Origin: Sphingobacterium sp.
Lineage (GTDB): Bacteria > Bacteroidota > Bacteroidia > Sphingobacteriales > Sphingobacteriaceae
Assembly: GCA_022712315.1 (NCBI GenBank)
Contig: JALAGS010000146.1
Span: 1-43,002, forward strand
Direction of reading: 5' to 3'
DNA: 43,002 nucleotides
A model generated the notes under the pieces. That model did not search any database. It was given only the letters and a program-made list of their open reading frames with translations, and was not told where the DNA came from. A program made the position numbers and the translations under genes. The first letter of the stretch is position 1, and each line of letters begins with the position of its first letter. Below, one piece after another: positions 8,494 to 16,604 of the stretch.

Positions 8494-9003
8494 ATGTCAT
8501 TGAAACCAAAAGTCAGCCATGCTGACCATATACTGGGCAATGGCCAGGCGGATCTGACCATTGTCGAATATGGGGACTATCAATGTCCGCATTGTGGTGC
8601 AGCCCACCCCATTATAAAAGAAATGATGGCCGAACTGGGAAGTCAAATCAGGTTCGTATTCCGCAATTTTCCGCTTTCGGAAATGCATCCTTACGCACGG
8701 CCCGCAGCATTAGCCGCGGAAGCAGCAGCACTGCAGGGTAAATTTTGGGAGATGCATGATGCCATTTACGAAAATCAAAACCTACTGAGTGCAAGATTGC
8801 TGCTAGATATCGCTGAACAGCTGGATTTGGATATGTCGAAGTTTAAATCTGATATTCAGGACCAAGAACTGTTGGATCGTGTAGATGCTGATTTTGAAAG
8901 CGGCATGCTGAGCGGCGTAAATGGGACCCCTACTTTTTTTGTCAATGGACAGAAATTTGATGGCGGAGCGGAGGATCTCGTTCAGGTGTTGGGTGAAAAC
9001 TGA
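8494..9003 (+). CDS. DsbA-family thioredoxin-like protein, cytoplasmic
   Basis: A 169-residue DsbA-type thioredoxin domain (Thioredoxin_4-like). The active site is C31-P-H-C34 in DYQCPHCG, and the cis-proline loop is GTPTFFVNG near residue 146. The helical insertion typical of DsbA lies between them. There is no signal peptide, unlike periplasmic DsbA, so it acts in the cytoplasm; similar domains occur alone or fused to NhaA antiporters. Translation is probably coupled to the peroxiredoxin gene 2 bp upstream, which suggests a joint thiol-redox function. It could act as reductant, isomerase or glutathione-type transferase; the sequence does not decide. Confidence 0.9.
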   Translation: MSLKPKVSHADHILGNGQADLTIVEYGDYQCPHCGAAHPIIKEMMAELGSQIRFVFRNFPLSEMHPYARPAALAAEAAALQGKFWEMHDAIYENQNLLSARLLLDIAEQLDLDMSKFKSDIQDQELLDRVDADFESGMLSGVNGTPTFFVNGQKFDGGAEDLVQVLGEN

Positions 9004-9103
9004 ATATATGATTACTACTTAAACACAGGCGAACACACAGCAAGAAGTCTCTTGCAGGAAAATAGAACCTATCGTAAAAAAAGAATGACTCGGCTGTATA
9101 AAT

Positions 9104-9117
9104 AACGATATATCGTT
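9104..9117. promoter_or_regulatory. Perfect 14-bp palindrome AACGATATATCGTT, candidate operator
   Basis: The site lies 120 bp before the alpha/beta hydrolase start codon and 57 bp before its sigma54 -24/-12 element, a normal place for an enhancer site bound by an NtrC-type activator. Together with the preceding T it shares TAACGATATATCGT with the site upstream of the seven-gene minus-strand operon (21895-21906), in the same orientation relative to the genes. I found no third exact copy by eye. Confidence 0.6.
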
Positions 9118-9174
9118 GTTTTTAAATGAGGTGTTAATCTTTAAAAAGGTTCAATTAGAGTGATTTATGTTTTT

Positions 9175-9190
9175 TGGATTGCTAGTTGCA
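9175..9190 (+). promoter_or_regulatory. Sigma54 (-24/-12) promoter for the alpha/beta hydrolase
   Basis: TGGATTGCTAGTTGCA matches the sigma54 consensus TGGCACG-N4-TTGCW at the invariant GG (-24) and GC (-12), with exact 10-bp spacing, and also has the full TTGCA box. Transcription would start near 9200, about 38 bp before the ATG at 9238. Three candidate regulatory genes, two of them sigma54 activators, lie next door at 10136-15377. Confidence 0.6.
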
Positions 9191-9237
9191 ATTCGAAATC
9201 ATATCATGTGAACAATAAAATTCTTAAACAATTCATT

Positions 9238-10059
9238 ATGGCAACATTCAAAGTTCAAGACGGAACAGAAATTTATTACAAAGACTGGGGAACAGGGCAA
9301 CCGATCGTTTTTCATCACGGCTGGCCTTTATCCAGTGACGATTGGGACGCGCAGCTGATGTACTTCCTCCAAAAAGGTTACCGCGTAATTGCGCACGATC
9401 GCCGTGGACATGGACGTTCCACACAGACGGCAGTCGGTAATGAGATGGATACCTATGCATCGGACATTGCACAATTGGTAGAAGCATTGGATTTAAAAGA
9501 TGCGATCCATATCGGTCATTCGACCGGTGGAGGTGAAGTTGTTCGTTACCTAACCAACCACGGTACATCACGTGTTTCAAAAGCTGTATTGATCAGTGCG
9601 GTTACACCGACGATGGCCAAAAGTGCGACTAATCCGGATGGCGTGCCAATGGAGGTTTTTGACGAAATTAGATTGAATACGGCAACCCGCAGACAGCAAT
9701 ATTTTCAGGATTTTACGCTTGCTTTTTATGGCTATAACAGGGAGGGAGCGAATGTGCAACAAGGTGTGATGGACAATTGGTGGCGGCAAGGAATGATGGG
9801 CGGTATCAAGGCGCATTATGACTGTATCAAGGCCTTCTCGGAAACTGATTTTACAGAAGAGCTTAAAAAAGTGGAGATTCCTGTATTGGTATTGCACGGT
9901 GAAGATGATCAGATTGTACCGATTGATATCACAGGTAGAAGAGCAGCGGAGTTGGTAAAAAATGGTACATTGATTACTTATCCCGGATTCCCACATGGAA
10001 TGCCAACAACCGAAGCGGAGACCATCAATAAGGATATCTTGGCTTTTATAGAGAAATAA
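9238..10059 (+). CDS. Alpha/beta hydrolase, cofactor-free haloperoxidase/perhydrolase type
   Basis: A 273-residue enzyme very similar in layout to bacterial non-heme chloroperoxidases (about 273-278 residues), which are serine hydrolases able to make peracids. The nucleophile is S95 in GHSTGGG, the acid D224 in HGEDDQIVP and the base H253 in PGFPHG. The oxyanion-hole stretch HHGWPLSS follows strand 3. An upstream in-frame GTG at 9160 would add 26 residues but lies before the predicted sigma54 transcription start, and homologous proteins begin at MATF, so 9238 is chosen. There is no signal peptide. The gene converges on the sigma54 activator operon and shares an operator with the YcaC operon. 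The physiological substrate is unknown; ester, lactone or peracid hydrolysis are possible. Confidence 0.93.
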   Translation: MATFKVQDGTEIYYKDWGTGQPIVFHHGWPLSSDDWDAQLMYFLQKGYRVIAHDRRGHGRSTQTAVGNEMDTYASDIAQLVEALDLKDAIHIGHSTGGGEVVRYLTNHGTSRVSKAVLISAVTPTMAKSATNPDGVPMEVFDEIRLNTATRRQQYFQDFTLAFYGYNREGANVQQGVMDNWWRQGMMGGIKAHYDCIKAFSETDFTEELKKVEIPVLVLHGEDDQIVPIDITGRRAAELVKNGTLITYPGFPHGMPTTEAETINKDILAFIEK

Positions 10060-10099
10060 GGTGTCCCGTTGATCAAAAAAATAGTTTTTAAATAGTTGT

Positions 10100-10130
10100 A
10101 AAGCCATTCCCAGCGACGGGTAATGGCTTT
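10100..10130. terminator. Bidirectional terminator between convergent genes
   Basis: AAAGCCATT (10100-10108) pairs with AATGGCTTT (10122-10130), with an inner CCC/GGG pair. T-rich sequence follows on + (CTTGTTTATT) and also on the minus side. It sits between the stop codons of the hydrolase and the convergent activator. Confidence 0.7.
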
Positions 10131-10135
10131 CTTGT

Positions 10136-11740
10136 TTATTCCTCTGAATGTGAAAATTTCTTGCCAATGCCCAGCTTTTTCATTTTTGATTGGAGTGTTG
10201 TAGCGGGAATACCGAGAATAGTCGCGGCCCCGTTTGGGCCAGAAATACGGGCATGACAACTGCGCAGCACCCAAAGAATATATTCTTTTTCAAAATCTGC
10301 CAGGCTTTGTAAACGAAAATCAGGAACCCTGCTTTCTCCTGCAAAATGAGCTTCAGTAAAAAAAGGAATTTTCTTTACGGTAGACTCTTCTGTTGATAAA
10401 ATGGAGCGTGTGATGAAGTGCTCGAGTTCACGGATATTACCCGGCCAAGAATGCAAATGGAGTCGCTGCATTACTTTTTTGCCTAGCTGCTTAGGAGGAC
10501 TTTCTCCAGCATGTTTTACGAGAAAGTGCTGGACCAAATGTGGGATGTCTTCCTTTCGTTCACGAAGGGAGGGTAGTGTAACCGGAAATGCACTGATCCG
10601 GTAATATAGATCGGAGCGAAAGTTGCCGGCCTTCACTTCGGCTAGCAAGTCCTTGTGTGTGGCACAAACAATACGCACGTCTACAGGAATGTTTTTATTT
10701 CCACCCACACGCTCAATTTCTTTTTCCTGCAATACACGTAGGAGTTTTGCCTGAAGTGTTAAAGAGAGTTCTCCGATTTCGTCCAAAAAGAGTGTTCCGC
10801 CGCAAGCCAGTTCGAACTTGCCGATTTTGCGCTTTACAGCACCGCTAAAACTTCCTTTTTCATGTCCGAAAAGCTCACTTTCGATCAATGTTGGAGCAAT
10901 CGCCGCACAGTTGACTTTTACCAGTGGACGGGTTGATCTCGGTGAAAGATAATGTACAAGATGGGCAGCGACTTCTTTTCCCGTGCCACTTTCACCTTGG
11001 ATAAGCAGACTCATCTCTGAAAGTGCTGCTGTTTTGAGCTGTGATTTTACAGCTTGTATTAGGTCACTCTCTCCAATCAGCTGAGGAGCTGTGCGGTCTG
11101 TTTCCTTCGTGTAATCCAGAGCTGGCGTAAGGAGATCTGTCGAACTAGGTGGTTTGTTTATCAAGGTTGCATTTAATGACCGTTCATATATCAGTATATT
11201 ACCGATGGTTATGCCAAGTTGAGGGATCAAATTTTTAATGCGGTACTCCAGCTGAGAATCGATATGTTCGAGTCTTTTGTAACCCAGACTTAAGATGCCC
11301 CAACAATGGTTATGTACACGAAAAGCTTTGGATACAATTGCTTTGGTACCCTCCTGTAAAGAGCTGAAAAAGTTTGTTGGAAACGACGTGTCTCTTTTTA
11401 AAATATCCTTTGCACGGTGTAGTATGGGATCTGGGGCATGGATGCAATCTTTAAAGAACTGATCTTTACAGCTTCGTGGTCTATCCGCGCTCGTGTTTGC
11501 CCTTTTTTTGGAATCAAAAATAGAGGTATAATTAATCTCCCGGTCGTCGGCAATAAATAGTGAAAACCAATTCTGCTCCAGTAAATTATAGATGTCGTGT
11601 TGAAGCGAATCCAATGCAGCTAACGTATGAAGAGGAGCCATTTTCTGATTTATAGCAATTTGAGCAAGCTGCTCGATTTCACGTTGTTGGATACGAACAT
11701 AGATCGCTTGTGTATCTGATCCTACGGCTTTGTTTTGCAT
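10136..11740 (-). CDS. Sigma54-dependent activator with GAF-like sensor and no receiver
   Basis: A 534-residue enhancer-binding protein. Residues about 20-190 form a GAF-like sensory region, with no receiver aspartate. The AAA+ domain (about 220-455) has Walker A GESGTGKE (249-256) and Walker B LFLDE (317-321). The sigma54-contact loop reads GSFSGA (296-301) instead of GAFTGA. A Fis-type helix-turn-helix is at the end (NGAATILGIPATTLQSKMKK). It begins 24 bp after the NtrC-type response regulator, so the kinase, response regulator and this protein form one operon. It is related to that regulator, perhaps by duplication. It likely senses a small molecule, or works with its neighbour, to drive sigma54 promoters such as the one at 9175. 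The altered loop may lower or change activity. Confidence 0.92.
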   Translation of the reverse strand: MQNKAVGSDTQAIYVRIQQREIEQLAQIAINQKMAPLHTLAALDSLQHDIYNLLEQNWFSLFIADDREINYTSIFDSKKRANTSADRPRSCKDQFFKDCIHAPDPILHRAKDILKRDTSFPTNFFSSLQEGTKAIVSKAFRVHNHCWGILSLGYKRLEHIDSQLEYRIKNLIPQLGITIGNILIYERSLNATLINKPPSSTDLLTPALDYTKETDRTAPQLIGESDLIQAVKSQLKTAALSEMSLLIQGESGTGKEVAAHLVHYLSPRSTRPLVKVNCAAIAPTLIESELFGHEKGSFSGAVKRKIGKFELACGGTLFLDEIGELSLTLQAKLLRVLQEKEIERVGGNKNIPVDVRIVCATHKDLLAEVKAGNFRSDLYYRISAFPVTLPSLRERKEDIPHLVQHFLVKHAGESPPKQLGKKVMQRLHLHSWPGNIRELEHFITRSILSTEESTVKKIPFFTEAHFAGESRVPDFRLQSLADFEKEYILWVLRSCHARISGPNGAATILGIPATTLQSKMKKLGIGKKFSHSEE

Positions 11741-11764
11741 GAAAGTAATAGGCTAGGTTTGTTG

Positions 11765-13141
11765 TTAATAAAAGTCGGGTTTAATACCATATTTTTTCAT
11801 TTTGCTATACAGACTTGATGAGCTGATCTGTAAGATTTCTGTTGCCCCGCCGTGACCTGAAACTTTGCCTTTGCAGGATTCAAGAACGCGTAAAATATGG
11901 TCTCGTTCGATCTCCTCGAGAGAACCTAATTTTTGAGCTGGAAAATCGGAAGAGATGAGTTTACTTTCCAAATGTTCAGCAAATATCATTTCGTTGATGA
12001 CGGGGGCTTTTGCAAGCAGAACAGTTCTTTCAATAAGATGTTGCATCTCCCGGATATTTCCCGGCCATGAGTAAGCTTGCATCTGTGCAAGTGCGAGGGG
12101 AGCAAAGGCTGTGATGTTTTTTTTAAGTTTTGTGGCATACAACGCCAGGAAATAATTAGCCAATATTTCAATATCTTCTGCTCGCTTGCGAAGAGGCGGA
12201 ATGGCAATTGGAAAAATGTTGAGCCTGTAATAAAGATCCAGTCTAAAGTTGCCTAGGGCGACTTCTTGTTCTAGGTTGCGGTTGGTTGCGGCGATAATAC
12301 GTACGTTAATCTTGATAGGCAGATCTCCGCCCACACGGTCGATTTCTTGTTCTTGGAGCACCCGGAGTAATTTGGTCTGCGCTTCTAGAGGCAATTCACC
12401 AATTTCGTCCAAAAAGATGGTTCCGCCGTCTGCCAACTCAAATTTGCCTATTCTTCGATTTTGTGCACCGGTAAAGGCCCCTTTTTCATGTCCAAATAGT
12501 TCAGACTCAAGTAGAGATAAGGGTATGGCAGCACAGTTGACCACAACCAAAGGCTGATGCTTCCGTAATGATTGCTGATGTAAAGACTGGGCAATCTTTT
12601 CCTTGCCTGTGCCGCTTTCTCCCAGGAGCAAGACGGAGGTATCTGTTGGCGATACTAATTCGAGCTGTGATAAGACCTCTTGAAAGGTCTGGCTTTGACC
12701 AATGATTTGTGGTTTACCAGTTTTATCTTGAACTTCTTTAATTTGGGGTTGCTCAGGTTTGTTTTCCGTATTGAATCTTTCATTGGCAATATCGAGCATA
12801 ATGAAAAGATCCTTTTCGCGAAATGGTTTTGTCAAAAAACCATAGGGCCTAGCCTCTTTAACGGCTTCCAAAATACCCTGGTTTGTATTAGCCGAGATAA
12901 ATAAGAAGGGTATCTCTAGTTTGTTCAGTTCAAAAGCGAGGTCAATGCCTGTTTCATGCCCTTTTAATATGATGTCTAAAAGTACCCAATTAGGTTTTTC
13001 TGCAGCGATAATCGTCTTGGCTTGTGCCACAGAAGATGCTATGCCAGTAACCTCATAGCCGTGCTTTTTGAGAATCATCCTGAGATCATTAGCGACGATA
13101 AATTCGTCTTCTACAATTAAGATCTTTTTTCCTTTTTGCAT
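11765..13141 (-). CDS. NtrC-family response regulator (receiver, AAA+, Fis HTH)
   Basis: A 458-residue two-component regulator. The receiver (1-120) has the acidic pair E11/D12, phospho-acceptor D56 (WVLLDI) and K105 (FLTKPF). The AAA+ domain has Walker A GESGTGKE (174-181), an intact GAFTGA loop (221-226) for sigma54 contact and Walker B IFLDE (242-246). The C-terminal Fis-like helix-turn-helix is GGATEILQISSSSLYSKMKK. The gene starts 10 bp after the TPR histidine kinase, its clear partner. Once phosphorylated it should bind upstream palindromes and activate sigma54 promoters; the shared ACGATATATCGT sites are natural candidates. Confidence 0.95.
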   Translation of the reverse strand: MQKGKKILIVEDEFIVANDLRMILKKHGYEVTGIASSVAQAKTIIAAEKPNWVLLDIILKGHETGIDLAFELNKLEIPFLFISANTNQGILEAVKEARPYGFLTKPFREKDLFIMLDIANERFNTENKPEQPQIKEVQDKTGKPQIIGQSQTFQEVLSQLELVSPTDTSVLLLGESGTGKEKIAQSLHQQSLRKHQPLVVVNCAAIPLSLLESELFGHEKGAFTGAQNRRIGKFELADGGTIFLDEIGELPLEAQTKLLRVLQEQEIDRVGGDLPIKINVRIIAATNRNLEQEVALGNFRLDLYYRLNIFPIAIPPLRKRAEDIEILANYFLALYATKLKKNITAFAPLALAQMQAYSWPGNIREMQHLIERTVLLAKAPVINEMIFAEHLESKLISSDFPAQKLGSLEEIERDHILRVLESCKGKVSGHGGATEILQISSSSLYSKMKKYGIKPDFY

Positions 13142-13151
13142 AAAATTCGTT

Positions 13152-15377
13152 TTAAATTTCGCCTTCTTTCTGTGAAAATTGAATGGTAATGAAAACGCCC
13201 TGGTCAGATGTCAGTTTAAATTCGCCATCGAGCTGGGATGTCAGCCCCTGCATAAGATTCATCCCGAAAGAGTCACTGGTACTACTGTCCAGGTCTTTCT
13301 GTAATCCAATGCCATTGTCAGCAATGCTCAATATGAGGTCGAAAGGTGTGGCTTTGATACGTTTAAAACTGATAAAAACAATGCCCGTTCTTTGGACAAA
13401 AGCATGTTTAATGGCATTATTGATTGCTTCATTAAGAATTAGCCCTACTGGGACAGCCTGTGCTACGTCAAGCGTGATCGGGTCAACCTGAATTTCAAAT
13501 TTAATTGATTTTTCGGACTGAAAGCTATCCTTCAGGTAGTCGGTCAGCTCCTGAATGTACCATTTCATGTCGATGCGCGAGAGGTTGTCTGTCTGATACA
13601 ATTTTTGGTGAATCAGGGACATCGCATGCATCCGATTTTGACTGTTTTGAATTGCACTTATGGCGTCTTCGTTTTCAAGATAAGCAGATTGCGTATTTAG
13701 CAGACTGATAATAATCTGCATGTTGTTTTTAACACGATGATGGATCTCTTTGAGTAGCCATTCTTTTTCCGCGATCAACTGTTTGAGTTTTTCATTTTGT
13801 CCATTGATTTCTTCCTGTTTAAGCGTTAGTTTTTTATTGCTTCTTTTTTTTATAGTATTTTGAATGTATAAAAAGCCTGCGAAGATTAGCAAGAAGATCA
13901 AGCTTCCTATAAAGACGTAGCGTATTATTGCTTCCCGTTCGAGCAGCGACTTTTGAAGCTGACCTTTCTGTCGGAGGAGCACAATATCATGGTCTTTTTT
14001 TTCAGTATCATATTCTAATTGTAAAGCGGTAAGTTCCTTGGCGCGCTCAACGCTATTGATAGAGTCGCTGATTGTTTTGAAAGCCGCAAAGTTTGCGAAA
14101 GCGGATTTAAAATCACCTCGGGCCGAGTCGGCAAGGTAATAGAGTTTACGCAATTCGGATAGACGAAGCAGACTGCTTTCTTTGGTCAATGATCTTTCTA
14201 TCTCCGCGAGGTAGGGATACATCTGTTTGATCTGTCCATCAGCAAAAAGATAACTTGCTATGCCAACCATCATGATATGCCTTTCCTGTCCTGTAATATT
14301 TCCAGCCTTGTAATATCTTAAGAGTTCTTGATAATAGGGGTAAGCTTTTTTCGTATCCTTATTTCTTGTGTAAAGCATGGTATACAAATAGGCATATCGT
14401 ATGGTATAAATATCGGAAGCGTAATCTTTGGTGACGTTATTCAGCAGATCCAATGCATCTGAAACGCGATTGAGACGGGATAGAATCGTTGCCAAATTGA
14501 GTGTGATGGTATGGATGCCATATCTGTCACCTTTACTTTTGGCGATTTCAAATGCCTTTTGATAGTTTTCCAAAGCCTCTTTGTTGGATTTGAGATCATA
14601 ATAGATTAATCCAACAATATTATATACGGCAGCCATATCATCTTTAGTTGTCGCTGTTTTTTCATTTTCTACTACCCGGCGGGCTTCGAGTGCATATTTT
14701 AAAGCTTCTTTGAGGCGCAGGAGCATGCGGAGATTGCCTGCAACGGAAACCAGCTCCTGACTGACGTTTTCATCGCCGGCCTGCTTTTTTAAAACTGCAG
14801 CTCGATGAGCGGTTTCTATGGCACCTTTGTAGTCCCCATAATTGGACAGAAAATTGGACTGTTCCATCAGGATTTTGGGTTCGAGCGATTTATCGCTGGT
14901 TTTTTTTGCTTGATCTAGCGCCTGCTTGAAGAAACCAGCCTTTTGATCAAAATCCTCATCCTTGATATCGTTAGCCATAGAAAGGTAAATCATGGCTGAG
15001 GCTTTCGGCAGCTGATGGCTGTTTGCAAAACGTAAGCTAGCCTCCTTCTGACTTTTCGCAAGTGCAGGTTTGCCCATTTCCTCTTGGATGCGTGCATCCA
15101 GAAGCATATTCAGGGCGGCTTCGGTTTTCAGATCGACCGAGAGGTGCAATTTTTGAGACTTCTCATTGAGCCATAGGGCACTGTCGAGATCTTTTTTTGA
15201 TTCTCCCGGTTTTTCCAGATAGCATTTAGCGGCTTCATAAAGCATACGTGCTTTTTGTCCGGTATCCTTTTCATGCGATATGCTGTCCAGAAGATGCTGA
15301 ATGGGGCTGTTGTCCTGACCGAGTGTATGATTGATCGAAAGGATAAAAAAACTAAATAATAGGTAGATTCTCATCAA
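13152..15377 (-). CDS. TPR-containing sensor histidine kinase (HisKA_2 type)
   Basis: A 741-residue membrane sensor. A signal peptide (1-20, ending LG-Q) precedes a long periplasmic TPR-like helical region (about 40-450), a coiled stretch, one membrane helix (about 485-505) and then the cytoplasmic kinase. The dimerisation motif EIHHRVKNNMQI contains the phospho-accepting histidine (H547 likely); the ATPase has N-box NEAINNAIKH (649-658) and G-box DNGIGL. The HisKA_2 class is more often paired with other output types, so pairing with an NtrC-type regulator is notable. The start lies 20 bp after a hairpin that ends the upstream seven-gene operon, so expression may come partly by read-through. 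The signal sensed is unknown. Confidence 0.94.
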   Translation of the reverse strand: MMRIYLLFSFFILSINHTLGQDNSPIQHLLDSISHEKDTGQKARMLYEAAKCYLEKPGESKKDLDSALWLNEKSQKLHLSVDLKTEAALNMLLDARIQEEMGKPALAKSQKEASLRFANSHQLPKASAMIYLSMANDIKDEDFDQKAGFFKQALDQAKKTSDKSLEPKILMEQSNFLSNYGDYKGAIETAHRAAVLKKQAGDENVSQELVSVAGNLRMLLRLKEALKYALEARRVVENEKTATTKDDMAAVYNIVGLIYYDLKSNKEALENYQKAFEIAKSKGDRYGIHTITLNLATILSRLNRVSDALDLLNNVTKDYASDIYTIRYAYLYTMLYTRNKDTKKAYPYYQELLRYYKAGNITGQERHIMMVGIASYLFADGQIKQMYPYLAEIERSLTKESSLLRLSELRKLYYLADSARGDFKSAFANFAAFKTISDSINSVERAKELTALQLEYDTEKKDHDIVLLRQKGQLQKSLLEREAIIRYVFIGSLIFLLIFAGFLYIQNTIKKRSNKKLTLKQEEINGQNEKLKQLIAEKEWLLKEIHHRVKNNMQIIISLLNTQSAYLENEDAISAIQNSQNRMHAMSLIHQKLYQTDNLSRIDMKWYIQELTDYLKDSFQSEKSIKFEIQVDPITLDVAQAVPVGLILNEAINNAIKHAFVQRTGIVFISFKRIKATPFDLILSIADNGIGLQKDLDSSTSDSFGMNLMQGLTSQLDGEFKLTSDQGVFITIQFSQKEGEI

Positions 15378-15396
15378 GTTGACTTACGTTATAAAA

Positions 15397-15432
15397 TAGA
15401 GCAAGCTATCGTTTGATCAGTAGCTTGCTCTA
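15397..15432 (-). terminator. Hairpin after DUF1275 gene, just before kinase start
   Basis: Perfect 12-bp inverted repeat TAGAGCAAGCTA (15397-15408) and TAGCTTGCTCTA (15421-15432), with a 12-nt loop. On the minus strand it is followed by TTTTAT, a short U tract. It ends the seven-gene operon, but imperfectly, and the kinase gene starts 20 bp further on, so it may work as an attenuator between the operon and its regulators. Confidence 0.65.
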
Positions 15433-15456
15433 ATATACTTTATGCCGATATGCTAA

Positions 15457-16122
15457 TTATTGATTCTTATCCTTCGAAAAGAAATAACAGATCAGCATTG
15501 CTATGCCTGCAAATATAATAGAAGTTAATCCAAGTTGTTTACCGAAATAGGCTCCGGCAAGACAGCCAACGAAAAAACCTGATAGCGTGATCAGCTGTTT
15601 CCCAAAACTGACATTGGTATCAGGGTTTTTAAACTTGTTGGCAATAAGCACGCAGAGGTCCAGCGATGCCTGGGTAACATTCCCTGTCATCATGGTTGTA
15701 GGACCGTGGGTTGCTTTTGAAAATAGCTTTCCGAATGCATTTTGCATACCCAGCGCGAATACAATAAGCATGACTAGTCCATACATAATGGTTTTGGACT
15801 CGGCGACGGGAAGAACAATCGCTAGCAATCCTGCTAGGGCGAGCAGCAGGGCTTCGACGAAGAGAACCGTATTTTTCTTGTGCGAACGTGAGGTCAGCCA
15901 TCCACCTACCATTACCGCGATTACGAATACCGGAAAGGTGGCTAATTTGATCCAAGCGGTGATATCTCCGCCATTGATAAGCTGGTAAGCGAAAACGATA
16001 AAGTTACCTGTGACGTGAGCCGAGAATATTTTGTCTGCTGCGACAAAAGTGACGGTATCACAATAACCACCGACAAGGGTGAGGACAAGTGTTGTAATAT
16101 GAGCGTTATTTTGATTTTCCAT
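15457..16122 (-). CDS. YoaK family (DUF1275) membrane protein
   Basis: A 221-residue inner-membrane protein with about six hydrophobic helices. The DUF1275 hallmark is visible near the N-terminus: GGYCDTVTFVAADKIFSAHVTGNFI. A second typical stretch, ALGMQNAFGKLFSKATHGPTTMMTGNVTQ, lies at about 122-150. The family's function is unknown; members are often described as permease-like. It is the last gene of the packed operon, 4 bp after dps, and is followed by a hairpin. Confidence 0.92.
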   Translation of the reverse strand: MENQNNAHITTLVLTLVGGYCDTVTFVAADKIFSAHVTGNFIVFAYQLINGGDITAWIKLATFPVFVIAVMVGGWLTSRSHKKNTVLFVEALLLALAGLLAIVLPVAESKTIMYGLVMLIVFALGMQNAFGKLFSKATHGPTTMMTGNVTQASLDLCVLIANKFKNPDTNVSFGKQLITLSGFFVGCLAGAYFGKQLGLTSIIFAGIAMLICYFFSKDKNQ

Positions 16123-16126
16123 GATT

Positions 16127-16600
16127 TTATGATAAATGTGCCCGCAGCATCCAAGCCATTTTTTCGTGGGTTTCCAGAAGCCCCGTTGCGTAGTCGCTAG
16201 TTCCGAGATCCTTTAGTGCAGTGGCAAGATGGTCGATGTTTTCACGCAATGAAACAATAATGCTTTCATGATCCATTAATAATTCTTTGATATGGCCAGC
16301 ACTATCATTGCCTGATCTGTTCTCTTCAGTCAACTGTGTCAGTGCTAAAAACTGGTTTAGACTGGCAGGGGCATAGTGCCCAAGGGTACGGATGCGTTCA
16401 GCCAGGCTATCGATCAATTCATCGAGTTCATTATACTGAGCTTCAAAAAAGAGATGTTTGTTATAGAAATCGGCTCCTTCAATGTTCCAATGCGCATTTC
16501 TCGTTTTGGTATAGAGCAGATATTCATCGGCCAGTAGTTTGGAAAGAATATGTGCCGATTCGGCTAGATGGTTTTCGTGTATTCCGATACGTGGTTTCAT
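16127..16600 (-). CDS. dps: Dps family DNA-protecting mini-ferritin
   Basis: A 157-residue protein that forms dodecameric shells, oxidises Fe(II) using hydrogen peroxide and stores iron, thereby limiting Fenton damage. The inter-subunit ferroxidase ligands are all in place: H37 in NAHWNIEG, H49, D64 and E68, with the same spacing as H51/H63/D78/E82 of E. coli Dps. The N-terminus is short, so it probably lacks the lysine-rich DNA-binding tail of E. coli Dps. It sits 4 bp after DoxX and 4 bp before DUF1275. Together with the peroxiredoxin and hydrolase nearby, it points to an oxidative-stress theme. Confidence 0.94.
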   Translation of the reverse strand: MKPRIGIHENHLAESAHILSKLLADEYLLYTKTRNAHWNIEGADFYNKHLFFEAQYNELDELIDSLAERIRTLGHYAPASLNQFLALTQLTEENRSGNDSAGHIKELLMDHESIIVSLRENIDHLATALKDLGTSDYATGLLETHEKMAWMLRAHLS

Positions 16601-16604
16601 CTGT

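Noticed and set aside
9040..9055. Hairpin GCAAGA/TCTTGC after the DsbA-like gene as a terminator
   Set aside because: Only a 6-bp stem and no following T tract.
9160..9237. GTG start giving 26 extra residues to the alpha/beta hydrolase
   Set aside because: It precedes the predicted sigma54 transcription start, overlaps the promoter and adds a sequence not seen in this family.
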